Origin: Streptomyces sp. NRRL S-118
GTDB lineage: Bacteria; Actinomycetota; Actinomycetes; Streptomycetales; Streptomycetaceae
Length of the DNA: 30,914 nt
Assembly (NCBI RefSeq): GCF_000716335.1
Contig: NZ_JOBL01000204.1
Coordinates: forward strand, 1-30,914
Direction of reading: 5' to 3'
Part shown: piece after piece, positions 23,552 through 30,914 of the stretch
Layout of the letters: every line of letters starts with the position of its first letter
Position numbering within the stretch: the first letter of the stretch is position 1
Program-made: the position numbers and the translations under genes
Notes under the pieces: model-generated
Told to the model about the DNA's origin: nothing
The model's database searches: none
The model's input: only the letters and a program-made list of their open reading frames with translations

Positions 23552-24553
23552 TCAGGAGGTGGAGGCGGCTTCGAGGAGGGTTTCTGCGGCGGCGGTACGG
23601 GCGTAGAGGACGGAGCGGCCGGCTCGGTGGGCGCTGACCAGGCCCGCGCCACGCAGCGCGGTCAGACTCTGCGACACCCCGGCTGGGGACAGTCCGGTGC
23701 GATGTGCCAGTTGGGTGGTGGAGGCCGGGGTGTCCAGTTCGGCCAGCAGGCGGGTTCGTGAGCGGCCGAGCACCGAGGCGAGGGCATCGGTGCCGGTGGT
23801 GGGCGCGGTGATCCACAGTGAGCCGGTACCACGTGCCGGATAGGTGAGTTGTGGTGGTTCCGGCGGTGCGACTCGGGTGGGCAGACGTGGTCCGGTGAAG
23901 ACCGAGGGGACGAGCAGCAGTCCCGGACCCGCCGTGGTGCGGGACAGCGGCCTGCCTCGCCGGGTCAGGTGCAGCGTGCTGCCGTCCCATCTCACCGCGC
24001 TGTGCAGGTCGTTGAGTACCTGGCCCGCGCCGTGCTCGGCGATCCGGCGTGCCCGGTGGAAGACGTCGGTGTCCAGGACAGCGCGGATGCGTGCCCAGTA
24101 GGGAGCGATGGCCAGTTCCCAGTAGGTGTGGATCTCCCGGGTGAGGCGGGTCAGGCCGGCGCGCGGGTCATGGTGCAGTGACCGCAGCCGGGGACTGAGC
24201 CGTCCTTGGTGGTACTCCAGGTGATCGAGGTCGTGGCGGACCCGGTCGACGGGGGCGTCCTGGATGGCGGCCAGCTCCGTGGCGAGCGCCGGGGCCGGCC
24301 CGGCGGGGGCCGGATTGAGGAAGTACGGAAAGAATCCCGTGGGCGGGATCAGCTCCGCAAGCCAGCCCCTGTCCAGCCCGGCGGCCGCCACCCGCGGCTG
24401 GACCTGCTGGATCCAGGGACGGTGAACAGGGGATGCGGAGGCAGGGTGGGACAGCAGCCGAAAGCTGGTCACCACCTGCCACATCGGCGAGACGGTGAAC
24501 CGCACCTGCGCCAGATCGTTCGCCGAGAACGTCAGCTCCGCCAGGACGACCAC
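23552..24553 (-). CDS. ArsR-like winged-helix regulator with DUF5937-type N-terminal domain
   Basis: The 333-residue protein starts VVLAELTFSANDLAQVRFTVSPMWQVVTSFRLL, the typical opening of Streptomyces DUF5937-type regulators. It has a long helical middle (ATELAAIQDAPVDRVRHDLDHLEYHQG ... YWELAIAPYWARIRAVLDTDV...RRIAEHG). It ends with an ArsR-type winged helix at about residues 260-330: SRTRLLAELDTPASTTQLAHRTGLSPAGVSQSLTALRGAGLVSAHRAGRSVLYART. The effector is unknown. The start is the GTG at 24553, with no good ribosome-binding site. It is divergent from the aldo/keto reductase gene, with an inverted repeat between, so it probably controls that gene. Confidence 0.85.
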   Translation of the reverse strand: MVVLAELTFSANDLAQVRFTVSPMWQVVTSFRLLSHPASASPVHRPWIQQVQPRVAAAGLDRGWLAELIPPTGFFPYFLNPAPAGPAPALATELAAIQDAPVDRVRHDLDHLEYHQGRLSPRLRSLHHDPRAGLTRLTREIHTYWELAIAPYWARIRAVLDTDVFHRARRIAEHGAGQVLNDLHSAVRWDGSTLHLTRRGRPLSRTTAGPGLLLVPSVFTGPRLPTRVAPPEPPQLTYPARGTGSLWITAPTTGTDALASVLGRSRTRLLAELDTPASTTQLAHRTGLSPAGVSQSLTALRGAGLVSAHRAGRSVLYARTAAAETLLEAASTS

Positions 24554-24560
24554 CCCCGAG

Positions 24561-24580
24561 GATTCACACCTGACTGAATC
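24561..24580. promoter_or_regulatory. Inverted repeat GATTCA-N8-TGAATC, likely ArsR-type operator
   Basis: Six-base arms at 24561-24566 and 24575-24580 lie in the 65-bp gap between the divergent regulator (start 24553) and the reductase (start 24619). It is the only AT-rich symmetric site in the gap, and its size fits an ArsR-family dimer. Confidence 0.6.
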
Positions 24581-24618
24581 AATGGCGTCCAGCCTATCCA
24601 GCGGAGATCCTTCCCGGC

Positions 24619-24666
24619 ATGACTTCGCAGATGACCTCGGACATGACCCCGGACATGACCTCGGAC
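24619..24666 (+). repeat. 12-bp tandem repeat carrying four in-frame ATG codons
   Basis: Units ATGACTTCGCAG, ATGACCTCGGAC, ATGACCCCGGAC and ATGACCTCGGAC run at 24619-24666, in frame at the start of the reductase gene. Each unit brings its own ATG, giving four possible starts. Confidence 0.9.
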
Positions 24667-25554
24667 ACGATCACCGCAGCGGCGTCGGGCACTTGGACAC
24701 TCGGCGACCTGGTCGTCAACCGCATCGGCTTCGGCGCGATGAGGTTGACGCAGCACGGCGAGGCACTGGTGCCCGACGCCGTTCCCCTCGACCGCGGTCA
24801 GGCGCTCCGGGTGTTGCGCCGTGCGGTCGAACTCGGCGTGAACCATATCGACACCGCCGCGTTCTACTTCTCGCCGCTCCGGTCGGCCAACGAACTCATC
24901 AACCGGGCACTGTCCCCCTACTCCGACGATCTCGTCATCGTCACCAAGGTCGGACCGGGCCGGGACCCTGCGGGCAACTGGCTGCCCCACGCCACCTCCG
25001 AGCAACTGCGCGGCCAGGTCGAGGAGAACCTGCGCCAGCTCGGCCGCGACCACCTGGACGTGGTGAACCTGCGCATCGTGGGAACCGATTCGATCGCGGA
25101 GCGCTTCGGCGCGCTGGCCGAGTTGCGTGACGCGGGGCTCATCCGCCATCTGGGCCTGTCCAACATCCTCCCCCATCATCTCGCCGAGGCCCAGGCCATC
25201 GCCCCCGTGGTCTGCGTCCAGAACATGTACGGCATCGGGGCATCGCCCGAGCAGGAGGAGCTCCTGCGGATCTGCGGTGAACAGGGCGTCGCGTTCGTGC
25301 CGTTCTACTCGATCGCCGGGACCGGACGCACCGCCGGCGCGACCACCGACGACAGCAGCACGCTGCGCGCCATCGCCCGCGCGCGCGGAGTGAGCGCAGC
25401 ACAGATCCGGCTCGCGTGGACCCTGCACCAAGGCCCCCACGTGCTGGCCATCCCCGGCACCGGGAACCCCGACCACCTCGCACAGAACGTGGCCGCCGGC
25501 GCCCTGCGTCTGTCCGAGGCCGAAGTCACCGCCCTCGGCTCCCTTTCGGGGTAG
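24619..25554 (+). CDS. Aldo/keto reductase
   Basis: The 311-residue protein is an AKR TIM barrel: VNRIGFGAMRLT (about residues 34-45), GVNHIDTAAFYFSPLRSANELINRAL with the catalytic Asp and Tyr (IDTAAFY), DLVIVTKVG with the catalytic Lys, RQLGRDHLDVVNLRIVG, RHLGLSN, and the NADPH-binding C-terminal IPGTGNPDHLAQNV. The usual catalytic His (QHR) is replaced; the site reads NLR, as seen in some actinobacterial relatives (recalled). It probably reduces small carbonyl compounds with NADPH in the cytoplasm. The N-terminus has the unusual repeat MTSQMTSDMTPDMTSD, so several Mets could start it. It is divergent from and likely controlled by the ArsR-like regulator. Confidence 0.85.
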   Translation: MTSQMTSDMTPDMTSDTITAAASGTWTLGDLVVNRIGFGAMRLTQHGEALVPDAVPLDRGQALRVLRRAVELGVNHIDTAAFYFSPLRSANELINRALSPYSDDLVIVTKVGPGRDPAGNWLPHATSEQLRGQVEENLRQLGRDHLDVVNLRIVGTDSIAERFGALAELRDAGLIRHLGLSNILPHHLAEAQAIAPVVCVQNMYGIGASPEQEELLRICGEQGVAFVPFYSIAGTGRTAGATTDDSSTLRAIARARGVSAAQIRLAWTLHQGPHVLAIPGTGNPDHLAQNVAAGALRLSEAEVTALGSLSG

Positions 25555-25576
25555 CGGCCGAGGCCCGCGCCGGCCG

Positions 25577-25950
25577 TCACCGTCCGCTTCCGCTGATCGG
25601 TTCGGGCCGCCGGAGGGCGCGCGGACGTTCCAGCCGCCCACCCCCGGTCGCAGCAGCCCCGATCCCGCCGGTGCAGCAGGGCGTGCACCGCCGCCTCGGT
25701 GTGGTCCGTACGGCGTGGACGCCTGCGAGGTCGGCCTTCGTGGGTACGGCGCCGCCTGTCTCCGAGCCGAGCCGCGACTCCTCCAGCGCGAGCCAGGCCG
25801 CCCGGCACTCCGGCGTGTCGAGCAGGTCGGTACGGCCTTCGGCGCTCGCGGGACGTGCCGCCTGCCTTCCTGACGGTCCCGGCACCTCCTCCGTGCCGGG
25901 CTCGCCGCTCAGGGCGAACGCGTGATGCCGTGACCCGGTCGGGCCCCGGT
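25577..25950 (-). pseudogene. Possible coding remnant, unknown
   Basis: The minus strand reads HAFALSGEPGTEEV...EGRTDLLDTPECRAAWLALEESRLGSETGGAVPTKADLAGVHAVRT with strong G/C at third positions, then turns Arg/Cys-rich. There is no start codon near the good part and no family I recognise, so it may be a decayed gene. The rest of the 25555-26051 gap shows nothing else I can support. Confidence 0.3.
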
Positions 25951-26051
25951 GCGGCGAGCCTCTGCCGCGTGGGCGGGGACGCGTGCAGGATCGGTGCACG
26001 TCCGCGGCGCCGGTCGCCGGACCGTGCCCGTCGTCCCGAAGAGGCCCCGCC

Positions 26052-26891
26052 GTGGAACTGCCCGAGTCCTCGCTGCCCGAAGGTGGCGACACCGGTGACG
26101 GCCGCTACGGCGAAACGGTGTTCCCGCCGGAGCGCACGGGCGAGGACGAACGGATCGATCTCGGCGCCCTCGCCTACGACGGGATCACCTCGGCACGGCT
26201 CGGGAAACTCGGAGCCGGACCCGGATGGCGATGCCTTGACGTGGGTGCCGGGACGGGTACGGTGGCCCACCGGTTGCTGGACCGGTTCGGCGTCGCGTCC
26301 GTGCTCGCCGTCGACCGCGACGTGCGCTTCCTCGCCGCCCGGCCCGCCCCGGGGCTCACCGCCTTGGAGGCGGACGTCACCGACCCGGGGTTCGATCCCG
26401 GGAAATTTCACCTCGTCCACGCGCGCTTCGTGCTGATGCACCTGCCCGCGCGGCGGGAACTCATCGGGAAACTCAGCCGACTGCTCGTCCCGGGCGGTGT
26501 TCTCGTTCTCAGCGACGCGGTCGACCTGACGTCCGCGGGAGCCGGAGAGACCGCGTACAGCAGGGTGATGCGGGCGATGTGGCAGGGGCTGAAGGACACC
26601 ATCGGGACGGACATCACCTGGGTCCCGGAGTACCCCCGTCTCCTTCGTACGGCCGGGCTCACCTCGGTGGCCGCGGAGATGTACGCCCCTCCGCTGGTGC
26701 CCGGGAGCGCCATCAGCCGGTTCTGGGTCGATACGTGGCGCCGCGCACGGGAGGCGATCACGGCGACGGGCCTCGTCGACGACGCGACGGTCGAGGAGGC
26801 GGTCCGCTGTCTGGAGTCGCCGGACTGTGCCGAGCTGTCTCCAGGGATGATCACCGCGTGGGGGCGCCGACCGCCGCAGGGGGCTCCTTGA
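26052..26891 (+). CDS. Class I SAM-dependent methyltransferase
   Basis: The 279-residue protein has a Rossmann methyltransferase domain: CLDVGAGTGTVAHRLL (motif I, residues 61-76), VLAVDRDVRFL (acidic motif II), a FHLVHARFVLMHLPARRELIGKLSRLLVPGGVLVLSDAVD block (motif III and post region) and a helical C-terminal part ending MITAWGRRPP. The N-terminal ETVFPPERTGEDERIDLGALAYDG is typical of a Streptomyces group of small-molecule methyltransferases. The substrate is unknown. I chose the GTG at 26052, with GAAGAGG about eight bases upstream; a GTG at 25983 is in frame but adds a Pro/Ser/Arg-rich tail unlike the family. It is a monocistronic rightward gene. Confidence 0.85.
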   Translation: MELPESSLPEGGDTGDGRYGETVFPPERTGEDERIDLGALAYDGITSARLGKLGAGPGWRCLDVGAGTGTVAHRLLDRFGVASVLAVDRDVRFLAARPAPGLTALEADVTDPGFDPGKFHLVHARFVLMHLPARRELIGKLSRLLVPGGVLVLSDAVDLTSAGAGETAYSRVMRAMWQGLKDTIGTDITWVPEYPRLLRTAGLTSVAAEMYAPPLVPGSAISRFWVDTWRRAREAITATGLVDDATVEEAVRCLESPDCAELSPGMITAWGRRPPQGAP

Positions 26892-27022
26892 CGGCTCCTC
26901 CGCCGGTCCTGTCCTGCCCGCCGGTCCTGGCCGGGCGAACGGGAGCCGTGCGAGGCGGTCGAGAGCCCGGCCCGCGGAACGTCGGCCCGCGCCCTGCGCA
27001 GCGCGCATGCCGGCCGCGCCGC

Positions 27023-27150
27023 CTACCGGCGGAGCGCTTCGACGTCCTCGGTGCACGTCGGGAACTCCACCCGCGCGGCGGCGATGATCTCGTGCCCGGG
27101 CCTGCGCGAGGTGGTCGCGTGCTTCTCGGCGGGCGAGGTGCCTGCGGTGG
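27023..27150 (-). pseudogene. Possible C-terminal gene remnant, unknown
   Basis: A minus-strand frame reads AEKHATTSRRPGHEIIAAARVEFPTCTEDVEALRR and stops at 27023-27025, with strong third-position GC. It has no start and lies just past the end of the next leftward gene. I cannot name it; chance is possible. Confidence 0.25.
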
Positions 27151-27160
27151 GAAGGGGCGG

Positions 27161-27874
27161 TCAGGATGCACGGGGTGCGAGGCGCGCGGCTGCCGCTGCG
27201 CCCGCGTGCGGGGGACGCTCTTCCCGGGGCCTGCCGTCCCAGCGCCATGCGGCCTGACGAGGGCGCCCGGGCAGTTCGGCGCGCCCGGTCGCCCACAGCA
27301 GGGTGGGCCAGGGATCCGTGGAGTCCGGGGCGTCCGGAAACAGGCGGGCGAGCACCCGCGAGCACAGGTCCGCGGGCGGGTTCCAGGCAACCCCGAGCCC
27401 TTGGGCCAGGTCGTGCGTGTGCACGAGGGTCTCCACGATCCCCATCGCGGCGAAGCCCTCGGCGTCGGAGACGCCGAAGACGTGGTGGGCGCGTACGTGC
27501 GGGGGCGTCGTGCGCACCATGGCGACCAGCAGGGCGCCGCTGGCCTCCAGCACCTGCAACAGGCCGGCGGGGCCCGCCGCGCGGTCCGCGTGAATGACGT
27601 TCTCGGGGCCGCCGGGTCGCCGGCTCTGCCACACGAAGGGCACGTCACCGTCCAGGGGCGGGGTTCTCGGACCCAGTTGCGCGGCGTAGGCGAAGAGGTC
27701 GTCGCCGAGGTGCTCGGCGGTCTCCCAGCAGTCCCACTCCAGCGAACCCGCCCGGCCGTCCCACGCGGCCGGGGGCGCCGTGCGAAGGGCGGCCACAGCG
27801 AGCTGCACGGCAAGATCGAGGTCGTCCGCCGTGACGGGGGACGGGAAGGGAGCACGTTCGTCTGATCGGGACAT
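27161..27874 (-). CDS. Maleylpyruvate isomerase N-terminal / DinB-like fold protein
   Basis: The 237-residue protein follows the mycothiol-dependent maleylpyruvate-isomerase / DinB four-helix pattern: LDLAVQLAVAALRTAPPAAWDGRAGSLEWDCWETAEHLGDDLFAYAAQL (residues about 17-66) with the first metal-ligand His of AEHLGDD, and GIVETLVHTHDLAQGLG (about 145-160) with HTHD as the further ligands. The family uses a bound divalent metal and often mycothiol, which actinomycetes make. The actual substrate is unknown. The C-terminal 25 residues are low-complexity (RPPHAGAAAAARLAPRAS) and may be a drifted tail. The ATG at 27874 has only a weak ribosome-binding site. Confidence 0.75.
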   Translation of the reverse strand: MSRSDERAPFPSPVTADDLDLAVQLAVAALRTAPPAAWDGRAGSLEWDCWETAEHLGDDLFAYAAQLGPRTPPLDGDVPFVWQSRRPGGPENVIHADRAAGPAGLLQVLEASGALLVAMVRTTPPHVRAHHVFGVSDAEGFAAMGIVETLVHTHDLAQGLGVAWNPPADLCSRVLARLFPDAPDSTDPWPTLLWATGRAELPGRPRQAAWRWDGRPREERPPHAGAAAAARLAPRAS

Positions 27875-27949
27875 GGCAGGACCGTATCCCGCCCGGAAGG
27901 AGTCACGCTTTCCTTTTTGTTCACGCGCGGCGCACCTTGCGGCGGTTCA

Positions 27950-28170
27950 TGGTCACAGCACCGGGGGCCAGTTCGTTGAGGGCGAGGTCGAAGAGCTCGA
28001 TCCGTACGCGCGTCTCCGATGTCCACGCCGATCATGTAGCCGCTGTCCGCGCTGATGCGCAGGAGCGTGCGGGGGCGGCCGCCGGCCGAGTCGACGCTGC
28101 CGGCCTTTTCCACCAGGCCCTCGGCGACCAGCTCGGACACCACGTTGCTGACCGAGCCGGAACTCGGCCC
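27950..28170 (-). pseudogene. ROK-family regulator remnant
   Basis: The minus strand reads GSVSNVVSELVAEGLVEKAGSVDSAGGRPRTLLRISADSGYMIGVDIG, the second half of a ROK repressor's winged helix and the start of its sugar-kinase-like domain. After VDIG a one-base deletion near 28010 shifts the frame, and the continuation (RIELFDLALNELAP) is found in the next frame. Both the N-terminal helices and the whole kinase-like domain are missing. ROK repressors normally control sugar genes; none is left nearby. Confidence 0.7.
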
Positions 28171-28241
28171 GGTGCCCGGACCGACCGAGAAGCGGCTCAA
28201 AGGCCACGGGCGCCGCGCACGCGTGACCGGCCGGAGCGGCC

Positions 28242-29435
28242 CTACCGCGGACCCTGCGACTGCCCGTCCCGGGCTGACGGGCCGTGCCAGTCCAGACACA
28301 CCACGAGCGCGTCGTCGTCCAGCGGCACGTCCCCGTGGTGGCTACGGAGTTCGCGCAGCACCGCGTCGGGCACCTGGGGCGCGGGCAGCAGACGCGTGGC
28401 CGCGAGCGAGCGCGCCAGCGCACGGTCCCCGTACCGTTCCCCCGCCGACGACTGCGCCTCGTACACCCCGTCGCTGGCGAACAGCAGCCGGTCCCCGTCC
28501 CGCACGGTGAAGTACTCCGGTACGTACTCGGTGTCCTCGAACATGCCGAGGGGCAGCTGCGCGTCGAAGGTCAGCGGCGTCACGGTTCCCCGGCTCAGCC
28601 TCCAGGCCTGGGGCGAGCCGGCCTCGATCACCTCGACCTGGCCGGTCGCCAGGGTGAAACGGAGAAGCAGCACCGACACATGGACCCGGCCCTGATACTG
28701 CGCGTAGACGGCTTGGTCGGCCAGCGCGGCCTGTCCCGCGAGGTCGAGCCCGGCGCGCCGGGCGTTGCGCAGCGCGTTGACCGCCAGGTTGCTCAGCAGG
28801 GCGGCATCGATGCCCTGCCCCATTCCGTTGGTGATCGTCAGGGTCAGGTCGTCGGCCGACACGGACCAGTCGTAGTTGTCGCCGAGCACCGCGTAGGCCG
28901 GTTCCAGATGCGCGCCCAGGGAGAACTCCGTACGGAAGCAGGCCCGGCCCGGCAGGAGCTGCCACTGCATCTCCGCGGCCAGAGTGAGCCGGGCGGCGCG
29001 CCGCGCCAGGACGTAGAGATCGGTGTCGCGATCGGCGACGAGGATCTCGTGGCCCAGCGCCTCGCAGATGTTCTGCAGCTCCGGCAGCACGGGGTCGGCC
29101 AGGCGGTCCTGCGGCATTCCGACCGTCAGCACGCCCATGCGGTCGCCACGGATCGTGATGGGCAGGTGCACGTCCGCCATCCCCGTCCCGTCGTCCCGCA
29201 CGACCAGCGGTTCCTGCGTCCCGAAGACACGGCCCTGCGGGCTGTCGTGAATCGGTACGGACTCGGCCGACGGCGCGGGCCCGACGACCTGGAGCGACCG
29301 CATGGCGTAGTCGGCGAGCCGCAGCTCCACCCGGTCCGCCCCGTACTGCTCGGCCACGGCCGACTTCACGATCTCCAGAAGGGTGTGCGGCGCACCGGCC
29401 CGAAGGGCCGTCTCGACAGCGGTGAATCGCTCCAC
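28242..29435 (-). CDS. GAF-like sensor with PP2C (SpoIIE) phosphatase domain, copy 1
   Basis: The 397-residue protein has an N-terminal GAF-like sensor (about residues 15-135: HTLLEIVKSAVAEQYGADRVELRLADYAMRSLQVV ... VHLPITIRGDRMGVLTVGM) and a SpoIIE-type PP2C phosphatase (about 165-385). The phosphatase starts AAEMQWQLLPGRACFRTEFSLGAHLEPAYAVLGDNYDWS and ends GDRLLFASDGVYEAQ ... DDDALVVCLDWHG. These enzymes dephosphorylate Ser/Thr, typically anti-anti-sigma factors in stress or development switches. Three of the four PP2C metal Asp positions are visible (GDNYDW, SDGVYE, DDDA). The second, normally GDVxGHG, reads TNGMGQG. The GTG at 29435 has AAGGGG seven bases upstream. It lies downstream of a paralogue on the same strand. 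Confidence 0.88.
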   Translation of the reverse strand: MERFTAVETALRAGAPHTLLEIVKSAVAEQYGADRVELRLADYAMRSLQVVGPAPSAESVPIHDSPQGRVFGTQEPLVVRDDGTGMADVHLPITIRGDRMGVLTVGMPQDRLADPVLPELQNICEALGHEILVADRDTDLYVLARRAARLTLAAEMQWQLLPGRACFRTEFSLGAHLEPAYAVLGDNYDWSVSADDLTLTITNGMGQGIDAALLSNLAVNALRNARRAGLDLAGQAALADQAVYAQYQGRVHVSVLLLRFTLATGQVEVIEAGSPQAWRLSRGTVTPLTFDAQLPLGMFEDTEYVPEYFTVRDGDRLLFASDGVYEAQSSAGERYGDRALARSLAATRLLPAPQVPDAVLRELRSHHGDVPLDDDALVVCLDWHGPSARDGQSQGPR

Positions 29436-29568
29436 GTCTCACCCCTTCGACGAGTACTCGGCAGGGGCTTCCGGTGACCTCGCCACCCGCGCGACCTCGG
29501 CTCAGCCTCAGTCTAGGCAGCACGGCACGATCACGGCGAGCGGCCTCGTGGGCCGCGGGCGGCTCCGT

Positions 29569-29587
29569 CCCCTCACCGGCGGAGGGG
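29569..29587 (-). terminator. Hairpin between the two phosphatase genes
   Basis: CCCCTC (29569-29574) pairs with GAGGGG (29582-29587), about 40 bases past the stop of the upstream phosphatase on the minus strand. It may terminate that transcript or lower read-through into the second copy. Confidence 0.4.
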
Positions 29588-29623
29588 CGTACCCGCGGTC
29601 CGCGGTCCACCGCCCGCGGCGCG

Positions 29624-30790
29624 TCACTGCCGTCCGTGCCAGTCGAGGCAGACCACCATGGCGTCGTCGTCGGGGTCGATGGGGCCGCGGTGGCCGGCGA
29701 GCTCCTGCAGCACCGCGTGGGGAACCTGCGAGGGAGGCAGCAGGCGGGTGGCGGCCATGGCCCGGGTGAGCGCCTTCTCGCTGTAGCGCTCGCCCGCCGG
29801 CGAGGCGACGTCGTAGACGCCGTCGCTCAGGAAGAAGAGCCGGTCGCCCGGCAGCACGTGAAAGGGCTGCGCGGTGTAGATGGTGTCCTCGAACATCCCG
29901 AGGGGAAGCTGCGCCTCGAGTTCGACGGGCTCCGCCTTTCCCCGCCTCAGGCGCCACATCTTCGGCGATCCGGCGTCCACGACCTCGGCCTCACCGGTGG
30001 CGAGATCGAAGCTGAGGAGCAGCACCGACAGGTGCACGGAGCCGCGGTAGTGCCCGTAGATCGCCTGGTCGGCGAGGAAGGCCTGGTCCGCCAGGGACAG
30101 GCCGGCCCGGCGGGCGTTGCGCAGTGCGTTGATCGCCAGATTGGTCAGCAGGGCCGCTTCGATTCCCTCTCCCATGCCGTTGGTCACGGTGAGGGTGAGC
30201 CGGTCGGCGGAGGTGGACCAGTCGAAATTGTCGCCGTAGATCGCGTACGCGGGCTCGAGCTGGGCCCCGATCTCGTACTCGGGGCGTGAGCATGCGCGGC
30301 CCGGCAGCAGCTGCCACTGCATCTCGGCGGCGAGGGTGAGCCGGCTGGCCCGGCGCGCCTGCACGTACAGGTCGGTGTCCCGTTCCGCCACGACGATCTC
30401 GTGGCCGAGCACCTCCGCGACGTCCTGGAGTTCTCGCTCGACCTCCGGCGTGTAGCCGTCCCGGGGGAGCCGGACGGTGAGGACGCCGATGCGGTCGCCG
30501 CGCACGCTGACGGGGAAGTGCGCCCTCACGTCAGCGGAGTGGGGGCGGCTCTCCACATGGGGCCGCTGGGACCCGAAGGCCCGCCCCGGCGCGCTGCCGT
30601 GCACGGTGACCGGGTCCCCGGTGTAGGGGAGGGTGCTGACCGGTTGCAGCATGGTCGTGGCGTAATCGGCCATGAGCAGATCGACGGAGACGGCCGTGTA
30701 ATGGGTGGAGAGGGCGTCCCGTACTGCTTCGAGGAGGGCGTGAGGCGGGGCCCCGCGCAGCGCGCGTTCCACAGCCGAGAATCTGTCCAC
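29624..30790 (-). CDS. GAF-like sensor with PP2C (SpoIIE) phosphatase domain, copy 2
   Basis: The 388-residue protein is a full-length paralogue of the gene at 28242-29435. The start MDRFSAVERALRGAPPHALLEAVRDAL matches MERFTAVETALRAGAPHTLLEIVKSAV. The GAF-like part follows (FPVSVRGDRIGVLTVRLPRDG), then AAEMQWQLLPGRACSRPEYEIGAQLEPAYAIYGDNFDWSTSAD, TNGMGEGIEAALLTNLAINALRNARRAG, LPGDRLFFLSDGVYDVAS and DDDAMVVCLDWHG. The sensor parts diverge more than the catalytic parts, suggesting different signals and shared targets. As in copy 1 the second metal motif is TNGMG. The GTG at 30790 has only GGTGG about 12 bases upstream. The intergenic gap to the downstream copy is about 190 bases. Confidence 0.88.
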   Translation of the reverse strand: MDRFSAVERALRGAPPHALLEAVRDALSTHYTAVSVDLLMADYATTMLQPVSTLPYTGDPVTVHGSAPGRAFGSQRPHVESRPHSADVRAHFPVSVRGDRIGVLTVRLPRDGYTPEVERELQDVAEVLGHEIVVAERDTDLYVQARRASRLTLAAEMQWQLLPGRACSRPEYEIGAQLEPAYAIYGDNFDWSTSADRLTLTVTNGMGEGIEAALLTNLAINALRNARRAGLSLADQAFLADQAIYGHYRGSVHLSVLLLSFDLATGEAEVVDAGSPKMWRLRRGKAEPVELEAQLPLGMFEDTIYTAQPFHVLPGDRLFFLSDGVYDVASPAGERYSEKALTRAMAATRLLPPSQVPHAVLQELAGHRGPIDPDDDAMVVCLDWHGRQ

Positions 30791-30892
30791 CGTTCGATTA
30801 CCACCTGTTCAGGATGAATGCGGGAAAGGACCGGATGGCCGCTGATGTCGCAGCGACTGACAAGGCCGTTGGGAAGTGTCACAGTTGAGGGC

Positions 30893-30914
30893 ATGCATTC
30901 CGAGACTTCTTCAG
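30893..30914 (+). CDS. Possible start of a divergent rightward gene
   Basis: An ATG at 30893 with GAGG a few bases upstream begins a frame (MHSETSS) that runs off the window edge. It is placed divergently from the phosphatase gene at 30790 across about 100 bases. Seven codons are too few to judge. Confidence 0.25.

Noticed and set aside
21664..23652. 662-codon minus-strand frame
   Set aside because: Antisense to the UDG-ART fusion, whose motifs are clear; the minus frame is a composition shadow.
25305..27632. 775-codon minus-strand frame
   Set aside because: Arg-rich without domains and antisense to two well-supported genes (reductase end and methyltransferase).

Overview
The window looks like an accessory stretch of a Streptomyces (or close actinomycete) chromosome. 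The DNA is very GC-rich with G/C at third codon positions, and GTG starts are frequent. There are many secreted or lipoproteins, several one-component regulators (TetR, LysR, DUF5937/ArsR, a dead ROK), SpoIIE-type phosphatases, and decayed IS5 and IS1380 elements. I see no rRNA, tRNA or CRISPR array.

Layout. 1-4157: the start of a proline-rich secreted protein (minus, cut by the window edge), a type-1 orotidine-5'-phosphate decarboxylase, a secreted AMIN-like protein and a convergent lipoprotein, then a CCGAAC microsatellite. 4158-6909: a TetR regulator divergent from a SAM methyltransferase with a tandem palindromic operator between them, an Mrr-like nuclease, the tail of an Abi/HEPN gene and a small membrane protein. 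7246-9914: a frameshifted IS5 transposase remnant, a DUF5959 protein and a large Cys-rich protein with two similar C-terminal segments. 10314-13164: a truncated, frameshifted FAD monooxygenase, a conserved hypothetical, a YbdK-type carboxylate-amine ligase and a small ORF coupled to it. 13165-16900: a secreted FG-GAP protein, an orphan Imm7 immunity protein with IS-end-like motifs on both sides, and a graveyard of IS5/IS5/IS1380 fragments. 16899-19284: an MFS exporter divergent from a LysR regulator with a perfect 19-bp palindrome between them. 19320-23433: a frameshifted hypothetical, a DUF1152 protein, a macro-domain protein, and a 541-residue fusion of a uracil-DNA-glycosylase fold to an R-S-E ADP-ribosyltransferase. 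23552-26891: an ArsR-like regulator divergent from an aldo/keto reductase, then a second SAM methyltransferase. 27161-30790: a maleylpyruvate-isomerase/DinB-like protein, a ROK regulator remnant, and two tandem paralogous GAF-PP2C (SpoIIE) phosphatases. The first codons of a rightward ORF may lie at the right edge.

The most interesting locus is 21021-23433. A macro-domain gene (family role: ADP-ribose binding or removal) is followed by a protein in which a UDG-like domain is joined to an ADP-ribosyltransferase. The UDG motif is GQNPYP instead of GQDPYH. This pairing of ADP-ribose writer and reader/eraser with a DNA-recognition fold is what one might expect of a toxin-antitoxin or anti-phage module. 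That function is inference: the sequence shows the domains and the gene order only.
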